Positions 35,392-44,497 of a stretch of DNA of 62,062 nucleotides are shown here, piece by piece (the stretch's first letter is position 1; each line of letters begins with the position of its first letter). The notes under the pieces were generated by a model. The model was given only the letters and a program-made list of their open reading frames with translations. It was not told the DNA's origin and made no database searches. A program made the position numbers and the translations under genes. Source of the stretch: Chloroflexota bacterium (GTDB lineage: Bacteria > Chloroflexota > Dehalococcoidia > JACPQD01); contig JACPQD010000042.1 of assembly GCA_016190665.1 (NCBI GenBank), forward strand, positions 1-62,062, read 5' to 3'.

Positions 35392-35430
35392 ACTGCTCCT
35401 CCTCCAGGCACATTCATGAACTGCCTGACT

Positions 35431-36456
35431 CTAGACGACGACCATCACTTCATCGCCGCTCGCATCGAACCTGGTGCCGAAGCCGGCAGATAGTTGCTGC
35501 ATCTTGTCGACCAACTTCTGCCTGTTCTTCACGTCCAGCACCTCCGGCCTGAGATCGCTGTTTTGCAGGACAGGGACGAAGCTCACGCGCTTGATCCTCT
35601 TGTCCTGGATTTGGAACCGCAGAATAATCGACTCCACGTCATAGTTGGCGCTCGCGTAGGGAAAGGCGAAATTCCCCATGCTATAGGCGATGACCTTTCC
35701 CTTGTACACCTCGACGGCCTGCAGGACATGAGGGTGGTGGCCTATGACCACATCGGCCCCAGCATCGACAGCGAAATGCCCGAACTCAACTTGGTAGGGG
35801 ACCATCGTGCGGAAACCTTCCGAAACGCCCCAGTGCCAAGATATGACCACGATGTCCGCCTTCTCCCGGGCCCTCTCGATGTCCCGTCGGACCGCATCCA
35901 GATCAGCGGCGTTGGGGATAGTAATGACAATCGGCGGCGAAGCCGGTTGCTCGAAGACGCGGCCGCCTGGCTGGTACGCCGTGGCCACGCGCACCACGGC
36001 AATGCCGGGGCGGTCCTCTTCCGCCGCATAAGTCGGCCAGAAGACGGAAGCATAAGAAAGGAAGGCCACCGAGGCGCCGTTAGCGGTCACGACGGCGGGC
36101 AGATGGGCCTCGGCGATATTGCGCCCGCCCCCGGTGTGGCCTATCTTCGCCTCATCGAGGATGTCTACCGTATCCAGAAGCGCCTGGCCGCCATAGTCCA
36201 TCGAATGGTTGTTAGCCATGCCAACCGCGCTGAACCCGCCCGCTTTCAGACCCTCTACCATCCGCGGCTCGCTTCTGAAGCCACTCGCCTTACCCTCCCT
36301 CAGCGTCCCACGATCAGAGATGGGCGCCTCCAGGTTTCCGAAGGCGATATCGGCGGCCCCGAGGTATGCGTCCGTCGATCTGAAGAAAGAGGCTGGGTTA
36401 TCCGTCTTGAGATATGTGTCGCCCACAAGCGCCATGGTTGTTGTCTTCGGACTCAT
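35431..36456 (-). CDS. CapA-family metallophosphatase-like protein
   Basis: A 341-residue protein of the PGA_cap (CapA) family: LVGDTYL, FGNLEAPISDRG, GMANNHSMDYG, DIVVISWHWG, DVVIGHHPHVLQAVEVY and VIAYSMGNFAF. The motifs match the calcineurin-like metal-binding fold. CapA is linked to poly-gamma-glutamate synthesis, but no CapB/C is nearby and there is no membrane anchor, so a cytoplasmic hydrolase role is more likely. ATG 36456 with AAGGAG. Confidence 0.85.
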   Translation of the reverse strand: MSPKTTTMALVGDTYLKTDNPASFFRSTDAYLGAADIAFGNLEAPISDRGTLREGKASGFRSEPRMVEGLKAGGFSAVGMANNHSMDYGGQALLDTVDILDEAKIGHTGGGRNIAEAHLPAVVTANGASVAFLSYASVFWPTYAAEEDRPGIAVVRVATAYQPGGRVFEQPASPPIVITIPNAADLDAVRRDIERAREKADIVVISWHWGVSEGFRTMVPYQVEFGHFAVDAGADVVIGHHPHVLQAVEVYKGKVIAYSMGNFAFPYASANYDVESIILRFQIQDKRIKRVSFVPVLQNSDLRPEVLDVKNRQKLVDKMQQLSAGFGTRFDASGDEVMVVV

Positions 36457-36626
36457 TACGTCTCCTTACTGATTAGCGATTTCCAGTCCCGCTGGGCGCA
36501 CGCCAACAGGTTACTGATCCTTGCCTGTTCTCAGAGGACGCGCCGCAGATGCGACAGGGCTATTCAAGACAACAGCATGCTGTCAGACGCGGATGCGCCT
36601 CTGTGCCCGCTTCCCTTCGGCGCCAC

Positions 36627-38264
36627 CTAGGCGTAGTCGTAGGAAGTGAATTTGGCCGTTGTGGCGCTGGCCGCCGGGTCTGTGACGACATTGATAATCG
36701 AAGCCGTGCCGCTCGCTTTGGCGCGCTCCAGAGCGGGGCGAAGGTCTTCGGGCCGCTCTATTCGCTCGCCATGCCCACCGAAGGCGTGGGCGATCTTCTC
36801 GTAGTCCGGGAAGCCCAGGTCCCTGCCCACCCGCCGCTGGCCCTCTCGCTTTCCGGTCCAACCGCCATTGTTGCTGACAACGATAATTACCGGAAGCTTG
36901 TGACGGATTGCAGTATCTACCTCCAGGCCGTTCAAACCGAAAGCGCCGTCCCCGGTTAGCACGATGCTCTGTTCCTCGGGCTTGGCTGCCTTACCCCCGA
37001 TGCCTAGAGGGACTCCCACTCCCATCCAGCCCGCCGTTCCCGAGGTGAGGCTGTGGGGCGCGTAAATGGGGATGGACTGGCGGGCGAAGTTAAGGATCTC
37101 CTGGCCGTCTACCGAGAGGATCGCAGATCGGTCCATGAAATCGCGGACCTCTTTACATAGACGCAGCGGATGGATGGGCGTAGAATCCACGGACATTGAC
37201 TCCTCATTCTTGACCCTGCGTCCGCGGCAATAGCCGGAAAGCCGCTCTATCCACTCCGCAGTGTTGGGTCGTGACCCCTTTCTATCGAACTCCGCCTTGA
37301 TCTGGGAAAGCACAGCTCCTGCGTCGCCCACGATACCGATCTCCACAGGCGTGACCCGGGCGATGTCGTTGCGTTCGATATTCACTGAGATCAGCTTGGC
37401 CTGGGGAGAGAACCGTGGCGGCCTCAAATGCCCCATAACGTAGTTATCCCTCGTCCCGAGCACCAACACCACGTCTGCCTCGCGGAAGGCTGTGGAGCGC
37501 GCTTCGGGGAAGGAGAGGGGATGATCATCAGGCACCAGGCCGCGGGCTTGAGGCGTCGTATAGAAGGGGACGTTCAGCGCCTCGATCAGCTCTTTGAAAG
37601 GCTTTGCCGCCCTGGCCCACAGGAGGCCGCTGCCGCCAACCAGGATGGGCTTCCGGGCCGCCTCCAGGAGTTCAACGGCCCTGGCCACGTAGGTGGGATC
37701 GCCGTACGTGGCACTCGATATCCGATGGGATGTCTCCCAGGAGACTTGCTCCTCCTCTACCCTGGAGTTGATGATATCCCCAGGACAGTCCAGATAGACC
37801 GGGCCGGGCCGCCCGCTCGTCGCATGACGGAAGGCAACCTGCACCATACTAGGTATCTGCCGCACATCAGTCACCTGGCCCGACCATTTGGTGAACGGCC
37901 TGGCCATGGCCATCTGGTCGAGCTCCTGGAAAGCCCCGTGGTCCCGGGCGTCGGAAGGGCTGGACCCGCCGATCAGCACCAGAGGGACACAGTCCATGAA
38001 GGCGTTGACGAGGCCCGTAAAACCATTCACTGTGCCGGGGCCTGAACCCGTGATGACCACACCCGGCTTCAGAGCTATCCGGCTGAAGCCGTGGGCCATG
38101 AACCCGGCGGCCTGCTCGTGACGTACGTCGATCATGTGCATTCCCGCCTCGTGGCAACTGGTAGTGGCTTCCCCCATCGGACCAGCGATAAGGTAGAAGA
38201 TGGTGGTGCACCCTTGGTCGCGCAACGCTCTGGATAGAATTTCGCACCCGGATATCTTGGCCAA
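36627..38264 (-). CDS. TPP-dependent oxalyl-CoA decarboxylase/2-hydroxyacyl-CoA lyase-like enzyme (copy 1)
   Basis: A 545-residue thiamine diphosphate enzyme. The catalytic Glu is in DVRHEQAAGFMAHG, the TPP/Mg motif is TGDGAFGLN...NNGG, and ELDQMAMARPFTKWS resembles oxalyl-CoA decarboxylase and HACL1-type proteins. The start is TTG 38264 with AGGAGG 9 nt upstream. A paralogue lies at 40797. Clustering with Frc-like CoA-transferases suggests cleavage or decarboxylation of an acyl-CoA formed by them. Generic acetolactate-synthase-like function is the alternative. A pseudogenised SBP lies immediately upstream. Confidence 0.85.
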   Translation of the reverse strand: MAKISGCEILSRALRDQGCTTIFYLIAGPMGEATTSCHEAGMHMIDVRHEQAAGFMAHGFSRIALKPGVVITGSGPGTVNGFTGLVNAFMDCVPLVLIGGSSPSDARDHGAFQELDQMAMARPFTKWSGQVTDVRQIPSMVQVAFRHATSGRPGPVYLDCPGDIINSRVEEEQVSWETSHRISSATYGDPTYVARAVELLEAARKPILVGGSGLLWARAAKPFKELIEALNVPFYTTPQARGLVPDDHPLSFPEARSTAFREADVVLVLGTRDNYVMGHLRPPRFSPQAKLISVNIERNDIARVTPVEIGIVGDAGAVLSQIKAEFDRKGSRPNTAEWIERLSGYCRGRRVKNEESMSVDSTPIHPLRLCKEVRDFMDRSAILSVDGQEILNFARQSIPIYAPHSLTSGTAGWMGVGVPLGIGGKAAKPEEQSIVLTGDGAFGLNGLEVDTAIRHKLPVIIVVSNNGGWTGKREGQRRVGRDLGFPDYEKIAHAFGGHGERIERPEDLRPALERAKASGTASIINVVTDPAASATTAKFTSYDYA

Positions 38265-38396
38265 TTCACGAACCTCCTTTTTTTACTATGTGATCAACAC
38301 CTGTGATCCGGAATCTGCTCCTCACGCAAAGCTCATAGCGATGCCCTCTTTGCCACGGTTGAATTGCGAAAGCGAAAGATGACTTTCTCCGGGTGG

Positions 38397-39510
38397 CTAC
38401 TTTGCCAACCAAACATCCTGGTACTTGCTATTGTTATGATGTCCGACGCCTGCCTTATAGTTACTGACTTCAGGCCAGGAGGGTACATAGCCGCTGAACC
38501 ACAAGCAGACGACATAAGGTGCGACCTCCAACACGCGATACTGCGTCTCCAGGACAAACTTCTTTCGCTCCACTGGGTCGATTGTTTGCCCTTGCTTGTC
38601 GAAGAGTTGATGCAACTTCTCATCGCTAACGAAATAGCGATTGCCCCTGACGAAGTAACTCGCTGACGAATCAGGATCGGTAATATCTGGCCCGCCAACT
38701 GTGACCGCTGTCCCGTAGGCGCCTCTATACTATCCGGTCGAGCCAGACGGCCTGATCTTGCATATCTAGCGTTGCACGAATGCCTATCCTGGAAAGCTGG
38801 TCGGTCATGAACTCAGCCACCCTGACATAGCTGGCAGAGCCGGCCCTGGTCAAGATTTTGGTCTCGAAGCCAGCGAGGCCAGCCTCGGCGAGGAGCCGCT
38901 TCGCCTCAGCGAGGTCAGCGTCCTTCGGTTGCCTGAACCCGGGCTGCTTGAGAAGCTCTTCCCCTGGAATGGCCCACTGGCCCGTTATCGTAGCAGCAGA
39001 AAGGGTACCTTCGCCTTCACCTATAGCCTTAAGGGCGGCCTGCCGGTCGGTGGCGAGGTGGACGGCGCGGCGCACGCGGACATCATCCCAGGGCTTCGCG
39101 GTCATGTTCATGTTGAAGAAGCCGGTCCTCAGCGGCTGGTACGGCTGGACGATGGCCTGAGGTACATTTTTCTCAATAGCCTTTGCTTCGCTGGGGGTTA
39201 CATAGTTTGAGGGCACGGGCATTTTGACCTGGCCCGTTCGGAAGGCGGCCAGAAGTGTGGCGCGGTCTTTGACGATGTAGGCGGTGATGCCGTCCAGGTA
39301 AGGCCGCCCGGCAACGAAGTATCCCTGGTTCTTCGCCAGTTCCATGCTGACGCCCAAGGAATACCTCTTGACCTTGAAAGGCCCGGTACCCACCACCTCG
39401 TTCTTCATGTCGCCCTTGGCTTCGTAGACATGCTTCGGCGCCATCACCATGTTGCCCACGGCGAGCATGGACGGGAGCGAGGCGCTGGGTCGTTTGACAG
39501 CGATCTTCAC
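38397..39510 (-). pseudogene. Family 5 SBP pseudogene: N-terminus lost and one frameshift
   Basis: The first frame (39510-38725) opens at mid-protein level (SASLPSMLAVGNMVMAPKH) and runs through RVRRAVHLATDRQA and LLKQPGFRQPKDADLAEAKR to WLDRIV and a TAG. One base insertion near 38733-38736 moves the reading to YRGAYGTAVTVGGPDITDPD and on to KYQDVWLAK. The signal peptide and about 200 N-terminal residues are missing; the break lies 27 bp after the CoA-transferase stop. It was therefore a CoA-transferase-SBP pair like the two at 46 and 51 kb. Confidence 0.88.
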
Positions 39511-39536
39511 CCCAGATCAAATGGAGCACCGGCCTT

Positions 39537-40736
39537 CTATACCACACCTTCTTCCCGCAGCGACTCCACATCAGCCTCCGAGATGCCCAACACCTGCGCC
39601 AGTAGCTCCGCGGTGTGCTGGCCGAGCGTCGGGGGCGACGCCATCGGCACGTCAGAAGCCGACAGTTTGATCGGGTTCCCAAAGGTGACAAATTCGCCTC
39701 TTTGTGGGTGCGTGATGGTGACCATCATTTCGCGCGCCAGAAGCTGCGGATCGCGCATCAGGTCAGAGGTATCCATCACCGCGCCCGCGCCCACGCCGGC
39801 CTCGCAAAGCGTGTACATGGCCTCATGCTTGCTTCTTTGCAGGGCCCAGTCAGCAACGATGGTGTGGACCCGGTCCACATGCGGCGGCAGCTCAGTCGGG
39901 GTCTTATCCTTGAATTCCTCCCACAGGTCAGGCCTGCCAATAGCCGTGAAGAGGTTACGCAACATCGGGAACTGCGTATGTATGAAGATGTAATCGTTCG
40001 GCCCCCCGCCGGCGCAGCGAAACAGGCCGAACCCCATCCATCCTTGTTGGCCTGACCCTTCCCTCTCGGGCGGCCTGCCCAGTCTTTGCTGGTCTCGGAG
40101 TCTCAGCCGGATCAAGTTGCAGACCGCGTCCTGCATAGAGATATCGACCTGCTGTCCCAGGCCGGTGATGTGACGCTGCTGCAGGGCGGCCAGAATCCCT
40201 ATCGTCGCGTGAAGGCCCGAGCCCGTATCGCCAATATGGGCGCCGTTCACCATCGGCGGCCCATCCCGCGGGCCGCACACGGACATTGCGCCCCCCGTAG
40301 CCTGCGCCGGCCATTCCATGGACTTGTACGTTTTGTAAGGTCCCCACGAGCCAAAGCCCTTTATCGAGGCATAGATGAGGCGTGGATTCATTTCATGGAC
40401 GGAGGCCCATCCGAAACCAAGGCGTTCCAGAGTATCAGGTGCGAAGTTCTCCACGAGGACGTCCGCCGTCTTAACGAGGGCCACAAAGATCTTCTTGCCC
40501 TTTTCGTGGCGCAGGTTCAAACTGAGGCTCTTCTTGTTGGCGTTCAGCATCAAGAAATAGTAACTGTCCACGTCTTCCTTGTCCCTGAGGTGCGATCGAG
40601 ACGTGTCACCCTTCCCTGGCTCCTCGACTTTGATGACGTCTGCACCCAACCAAGCCAAGAGCTGGGTACATGATGGCCCCGCTTGCTGTTTGGTCATGTC
40701 CAGAACGCGAATCCCCGAAAGCGCGCCGCTAATCAT
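39537..40736 (-). CDS. Family III CoA-transferase, Frc (formyl-CoA:oxalate)-like (copy 1)
   Basis: A 399-residue CaiB/BaiF protein: GIRVLDMTKQQAGPSCTQLLAWLGADVIKVE, NANKKSLSLNLRHEKGK, GFGSWGPY and the catalytic Asp in QVDISMQDAV. GGGPNDYIFIHTQF and the PLLxxREM-type end resemble formyl-CoA transferases. It moves CoA between organic acids. ATG 40736 with GGAGGAG. It is downstream of the TPP enzyme copy 2, matching an Oxc-Frc style pair. It is more distant from the other two copies than they are from each other. Confidence 0.9.
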   Translation of the reverse strand: MISGALSGIRVLDMTKQQAGPSCTQLLAWLGADVIKVEEPGKGDTSRSHLRDKEDVDSYYFLMLNANKKSLSLNLRHEKGKKIFVALVKTADVLVENFAPDTLERLGFGWASVHEMNPRLIYASIKGFGSWGPYKTYKSMEWPAQATGGAMSVCGPRDGPPMVNGAHIGDTGSGLHATIGILAALQQRHITGLGQQVDISMQDAVCNLIRLRLRDQQRLGRPPEREGSGQQGWMGFGLFRCAGGGPNDYIFIHTQFPMLRNLFTAIGRPDLWEEFKDKTPTELPPHVDRVHTIVADWALQRSKHEAMYTLCEAGVGAGAVMDTSDLMRDPQLLAREMMVTITHPQRGEFVTFGNPIKLSASDVPMASPPTLGQHTAELLAQVLGISEADVESLREEGVV

Positions 40737-40796
40737 CTTAGACTCCTCCCGAGAAGTGGGGAAAATGACTGAGCTTGCCCGTCAAATGCGCCACAA

Positions 40797-42428
40797 TCAT
40801 ACCTCATACACGCTAAATTTGATAGTCACAGCCTTGGCGGCTGGATCGGTAATGACGTTTACAATCGAAGACGCGCCGCTTGCTTTGGCGCGCTCTAGAG
40901 CGGGGCGAATATCTTCCGGACGCTCTATCCGCTCGCCATATCCACCGAACGCATGCGCGATCTTCTCGTAGTCAGGAAAGCCCAGTTCCCGTCCGACTTG
41001 GCCCATTTCCCGGCTTGCGGTCCAGCCGCCATTGTTGCTGATGATGATAATCACGGGCAGCTTATGCCGAATAGCCGTATCTATTTCCACGCAGTTCAAC
41101 CCAAAAGCTCCATCCCCGGTCACAACGATGCTCTGCTCCTCCGGCTTTGCCGCCTTGCCCCCTATGCCCAGCGGCACCCCAACCCCCATCCACCCCGCTG
41201 TCCCCGACGTGAGGTTGTGAGGCGCGTAGATGGGGATCGACTGGCGCACATAGTTCAGAATCTCCCCACCGTCCGACGTGAGGATAGCTGAGCGGTCCAT
41301 GAAGTCGCGCACCTCTTTGCACAGGCGCAGCGGGTGTATCGGAATGGAGTCTTGCGACATGAACTCCTCGTTCTTGACCCCGCGGCTGGCGCAGTAGCCG
41401 GATAGTCTCTCTATCCAATCCGCCCTCTGCGGTCGCGACCCCCTCTTGTCGAACTCCGCCTTGATCTGTGAGAGAACGGCGCCTACATCCCCCGTGATGC
41501 CAATCTCTACAGGCCGCACCCGAGCAATATCGTTGCGCTCGATATTCACCGAGATCACTTTGGCCTCCGGAGAGAACCGGGGAGGCTTGAAATGGCCCAT
41601 GACGTAGTTGTCCCTCGTCCCAAGCACCAGCACCACGTCTGCCTCGCGAAAGGCTGTGACGCGCGCTTCCGGAAAGGATAACGGATGATCATCGGGCACC
41701 AGGCCGCGGGCCTGAGGCGTCGTGTAGAAGGGAATCTGGAGCGCCTCGATCAATTCCCTGAAAGGTTTGGCGGCCTTCGCCCATAAGAGGCCGCTCCCGC
41801 CCACGATGATGGGCTTCTGCGCCGTCTCCAGGAGTTGAACGGCTCTCGCCACGTAGGCAGGATCGCCGTACGTCGCAGCCGATATCATGGGCGATATTTC
41901 CCAATCGATCTGCTCCTCCTCCACTTTGGAGTTGATTATGTCCCCGGGACAATCCAAATACACCGGACCCGGCCGCCCGCTTATCGCATGGCGAAAGGCA
42001 ACCTGCACCATATTGGGTATCTGGCGCACATCGGTCACCTGCCCCGACCATTTGGTGAAAGGCCTGACCATGGCCATCTGATCAAGCTCCTGGAAAGCCC
42101 CGTGGTCCCTGGCGTCGGAAGGGCTGGAGCCGCCGAAGAGCACCAGCGGAACGCAGTCCATGAAGGCATTGACCAGGCCAGTAAATCCATTCACGGTGCC
42201 TGGTCCTTTGGATGTGATCACTACCCCCGGCTTTTGGGCGATTCGGCTGAAGCCGTGGGCCATGAACCCGGCCGCCTGTTCATGGCGCACGTCGATCATG
42301 CGTATTCCCGCTCTGTTGCAGCAAGCCAAGACCTCCACCATCGGGCCCCCGATGAGGTAGAAAATGGTAGAGCATCCTTCGTTGTGCAACGCTCTGGACA
42401 AGATCTCGCACCCAGATATGCTGGCCAA
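40797..42428 (-). CDS. TPP-dependent oxalyl-CoA decarboxylase/2-hydroxyacyl-CoA lyase-like enzyme (copy 2)
   Basis: A 543-residue paralogue of the protein at 36627, collinear throughout. The catalytic Glu is in DVRHEQAAGFMAHG and the TPP motif is TGDGAFGLN. The start is TTG 42428, because LASISGCEILSRAL aligns with the start of copy 1 and GGGGG lies upstream; the longer frame to 42524 is spurious. It lies between an SBP and CoA-transferase copy 1 on the same strand, 60 bp from the latter. Confidence 0.87.
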   Translation of the reverse strand: MASISGCEILSRALHNEGCSTIFYLIGGPMVEVLACCNRAGIRMIDVRHEQAAGFMAHGFSRIAQKPGVVITSKGPGTVNGFTGLVNAFMDCVPLVLFGGSSPSDARDHGAFQELDQMAMVRPFTKWSGQVTDVRQIPNMVQVAFRHAISGRPGPVYLDCPGDIINSKVEEEQIDWEISPMISAATYGDPAYVARAVQLLETAQKPIIVGGSGLLWAKAAKPFRELIEALQIPFYTTPQARGLVPDDHPLSFPEARVTAFREADVVLVLGTRDNYVMGHFKPPRFSPEAKVISVNIERNDIARVRPVEIGITGDVGAVLSQIKAEFDKRGSRPQRADWIERLSGYCASRGVKNEEFMSQDSIPIHPLRLCKEVRDFMDRSAILTSDGGEILNYVRQSIPIYAPHNLTSGTAGWMGVGVPLGIGGKAAKPEEQSIVVTGDGAFGLNCVEIDTAIRHKLPVIIIISNNGGWTASREMGQVGRELGFPDYEKIAHAFGGYGERIERPEDIRPALERAKASGASSIVNVITDPAAKAVTIKFSVYEV

Positions 42429-42508
42429 CCGACGACCCCCTTTCGACTGTCTAAGCCCTTTCTGACACGGCTCTGTTGCGAAAGACAGACATGATTCTCC
42501 TGCAGATG

Positions 42509-44278
42509 CTACTTGGCCAGCCAAATCTCCTGGAAGTCATAAGCGTCTTGCTGGCTTGGCGGCGGGGTGAAGCCCCTGACCTCTCTCCACCAAGCGTAGG
42601 GAATGTTGGTCCAATACGCCAGGGCAATCGGAACATCCTTCAGGAGGATTCTTTGCATCTGCCAGACGACCTTACGGCGTTCCCCCGGGTCGACTGCTTG
42701 CGACTGCTTGACGTATAGCTCGTCGTAATAAGGATTACTGTATCCCGTCCAATTCCTGGCCGCATTAGTCAGGTAGTAGTCGCCCATTAATGTGTCCGGA
42801 TCCGACAGTGGAGAACCTGCGCCGGTCCCGGAAATATCGAAGGCTTTCCTGAATCGCGCATCATTGAAAATTGCCGTCTCCACGACCTTCAGGTCGAGAG
42901 AGATGCCGATCGTGGCGACAGCATCCCTTAAGAGCACGCCCAAATTCTCGTGCTCCTTAACCGCTCGAACCAGGGATTGCGTGCTCAACCCGTGGGGAAA
43001 CCCGGCCTCGGCCAGCAACTTCTTAGCGCCTTCGACATCCGGCTTGGCATAGCCAGGCACCTTGGCCATCTCTTCCTCTGGAAGGGCAAACTCACCTACC
43101 GGTTGGGCGGCCATGCCCACTATCCCAGCTCCTTGCAGTCCCGTTGCCACCATCTTCTTGCGGTCGAAGCTCAGGCTTACCGCCTGGCGCAACCGCACAT
43201 CATTCCAGGGAGCCTTGGTCACATTGAACAGCAGACCGTACCAGGAAGGCTGAAATACCCACTGCAAAGCCACCTTATCTGACATTGTCGTCTCAATGAT
43301 TCTCGCCTGGGAGACGTCCATGGTAGGGTACGGCGCCCACCAGCGGAGATTCCCGGTCCTCAGGGCGGCAAATCTAGTGAACGAATCCTTGATTACGTAA
43401 CCCTTGACCCCATCCAGGTAAGGCCGACCCTTGACAAAGTAGTCCGGATTCTTCACTGATTCCCAGCCAACCCCCGTTGCATAGTCCTTGAACTTGAAGG
43501 GGCCTGATCCAACCACCGTCTTCGACAGGTCACCTTTCTTCTCCAAAACCACATGCTTCGGAACAACCGAGTAGAAGACAGCAGCCATGGAAGTGAGAAA
43601 GGAAGCCTGGGGATATCCTAGAGCAACCTTGACAGTGGAATCGTCCGGAGTGTCGATATTGGTGACATTAGCGAGTTGCTGTTGTCTGGGACTCCTGGTC
43701 CCTTTTTCAGGATTGCGGATCCTGTCGTAAGAGAACTTCACGTCCTCTGCAACAAGTGGGGTGCCATCGTGGAACTTTGCCGCTTTCACCAGGTGGAACG
43801 TATAGACTTTGCCATCCGGGCTAAGCCCCCAGTTCGTTGCCAGGTCACCGATTATTTTCTGCTGCGGCAAAGCCAGCAGATCATATTTCACCAGGCGATT
43901 GTAGGCTCCTCCGACAATCGTGAAGCCAAAACTCGCTTCCTCCCGGTGCGGATCAAGACCGGGTGGGTCTCCGCCGATGGCAAGGGTCAAAATGGCGCCG
44001 AAACGGGGCTGATCGGCCGCTGGCTTAGGGGTCGTAGCCGGCGCGGGGATTGCCGCTTTTGGCAGTTCGCCGGGCGTAGCAGATGTCGCCGCTGGCTTCG
44101 CCGTTGGAGCCGGCGCCGCCGACGTGGGGTTCAGCGCTTTCGCAACTTCCCCGGGCGTGGCAGATTTCGCCGGCGGTTTGGCCGCGGGAGCGAGCACCGC
44201 TCCGGGAGCGCAGCTCGCCGCCAACAGCCCGAGAACCGTGAAACAGCTCGCGACGATAAGGGATCTCCTGTTGGCCAT
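42509..44278 (-). CDS. Family 5 substrate-binding lipoprotein (subgroup A)
   Basis: A 589-residue SBP. Lipobox LLAASC and a long linker containing two copies of an A-x-SATPGE-type unit. Subgroup A features: SPRQQQLANVTNIDTPDDSTVK, VVGSGPFKFKDYATG, PYLDGVKGYVIKDSFTRFAALRTG and the ending FQEIWLAK. ATG 44278 with AGGAGG. Directly upstream of the TPP enzyme, suggesting co-expression. No permease nearby. Confidence 0.92.
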   Translation of the reverse strand: MANRRSLIVASCFTVLGLLAASCAPGAVLAPAAKPPAKSATPGEVAKALNPTSAAPAPTAKPAATSATPGELPKAAIPAPATTPKPAADQPRFGAILTLAIGGDPPGLDPHREEASFGFTIVGGAYNRLVKYDLLALPQQKIIGDLATNWGLSPDGKVYTFHLVKAAKFHDGTPLVAEDVKFSYDRIRNPEKGTRSPRQQQLANVTNIDTPDDSTVKVALGYPQASFLTSMAAVFYSVVPKHVVLEKKGDLSKTVVGSGPFKFKDYATGVGWESVKNPDYFVKGRPYLDGVKGYVIKDSFTRFAALRTGNLRWWAPYPTMDVSQARIIETTMSDKVALQWVFQPSWYGLLFNVTKAPWNDVRLRQAVSLSFDRKKMVATGLQGAGIVGMAAQPVGEFALPEEEMAKVPGYAKPDVEGAKKLLAEAGFPHGLSTQSLVRAVKEHENLGVLLRDAVATIGISLDLKVVETAIFNDARFRKAFDISGTGAGSPLSDPDTLMGDYYLTNAARNWTGYSNPYYDELYVKQSQAVDPGERRKVVWQMQRILLKDVPIALAYWTNIPYAWWREVRGFTPPPSQQDAYDFQEIWLAK

Positions 44279-44497
44279 CGCTAAGACCTCCTGCTAACCA
44301 CGTCACTCCACCTGTTCCGTGCCCCTCTTGCCTCCGCCACGCAACACCACTTTTCGTCGGGCTAGACTGAACGCATTAACCTCCCGTTTCGAGAAGTCGA
44401 AGCGGGTTCTCACTGCACACCTGGCCAAGGCCAAAATTAACCTTCCACGAACTCGCCCACAAGGGCCAGTTTCAAAAGATCTCCCAATGAAACGGCG

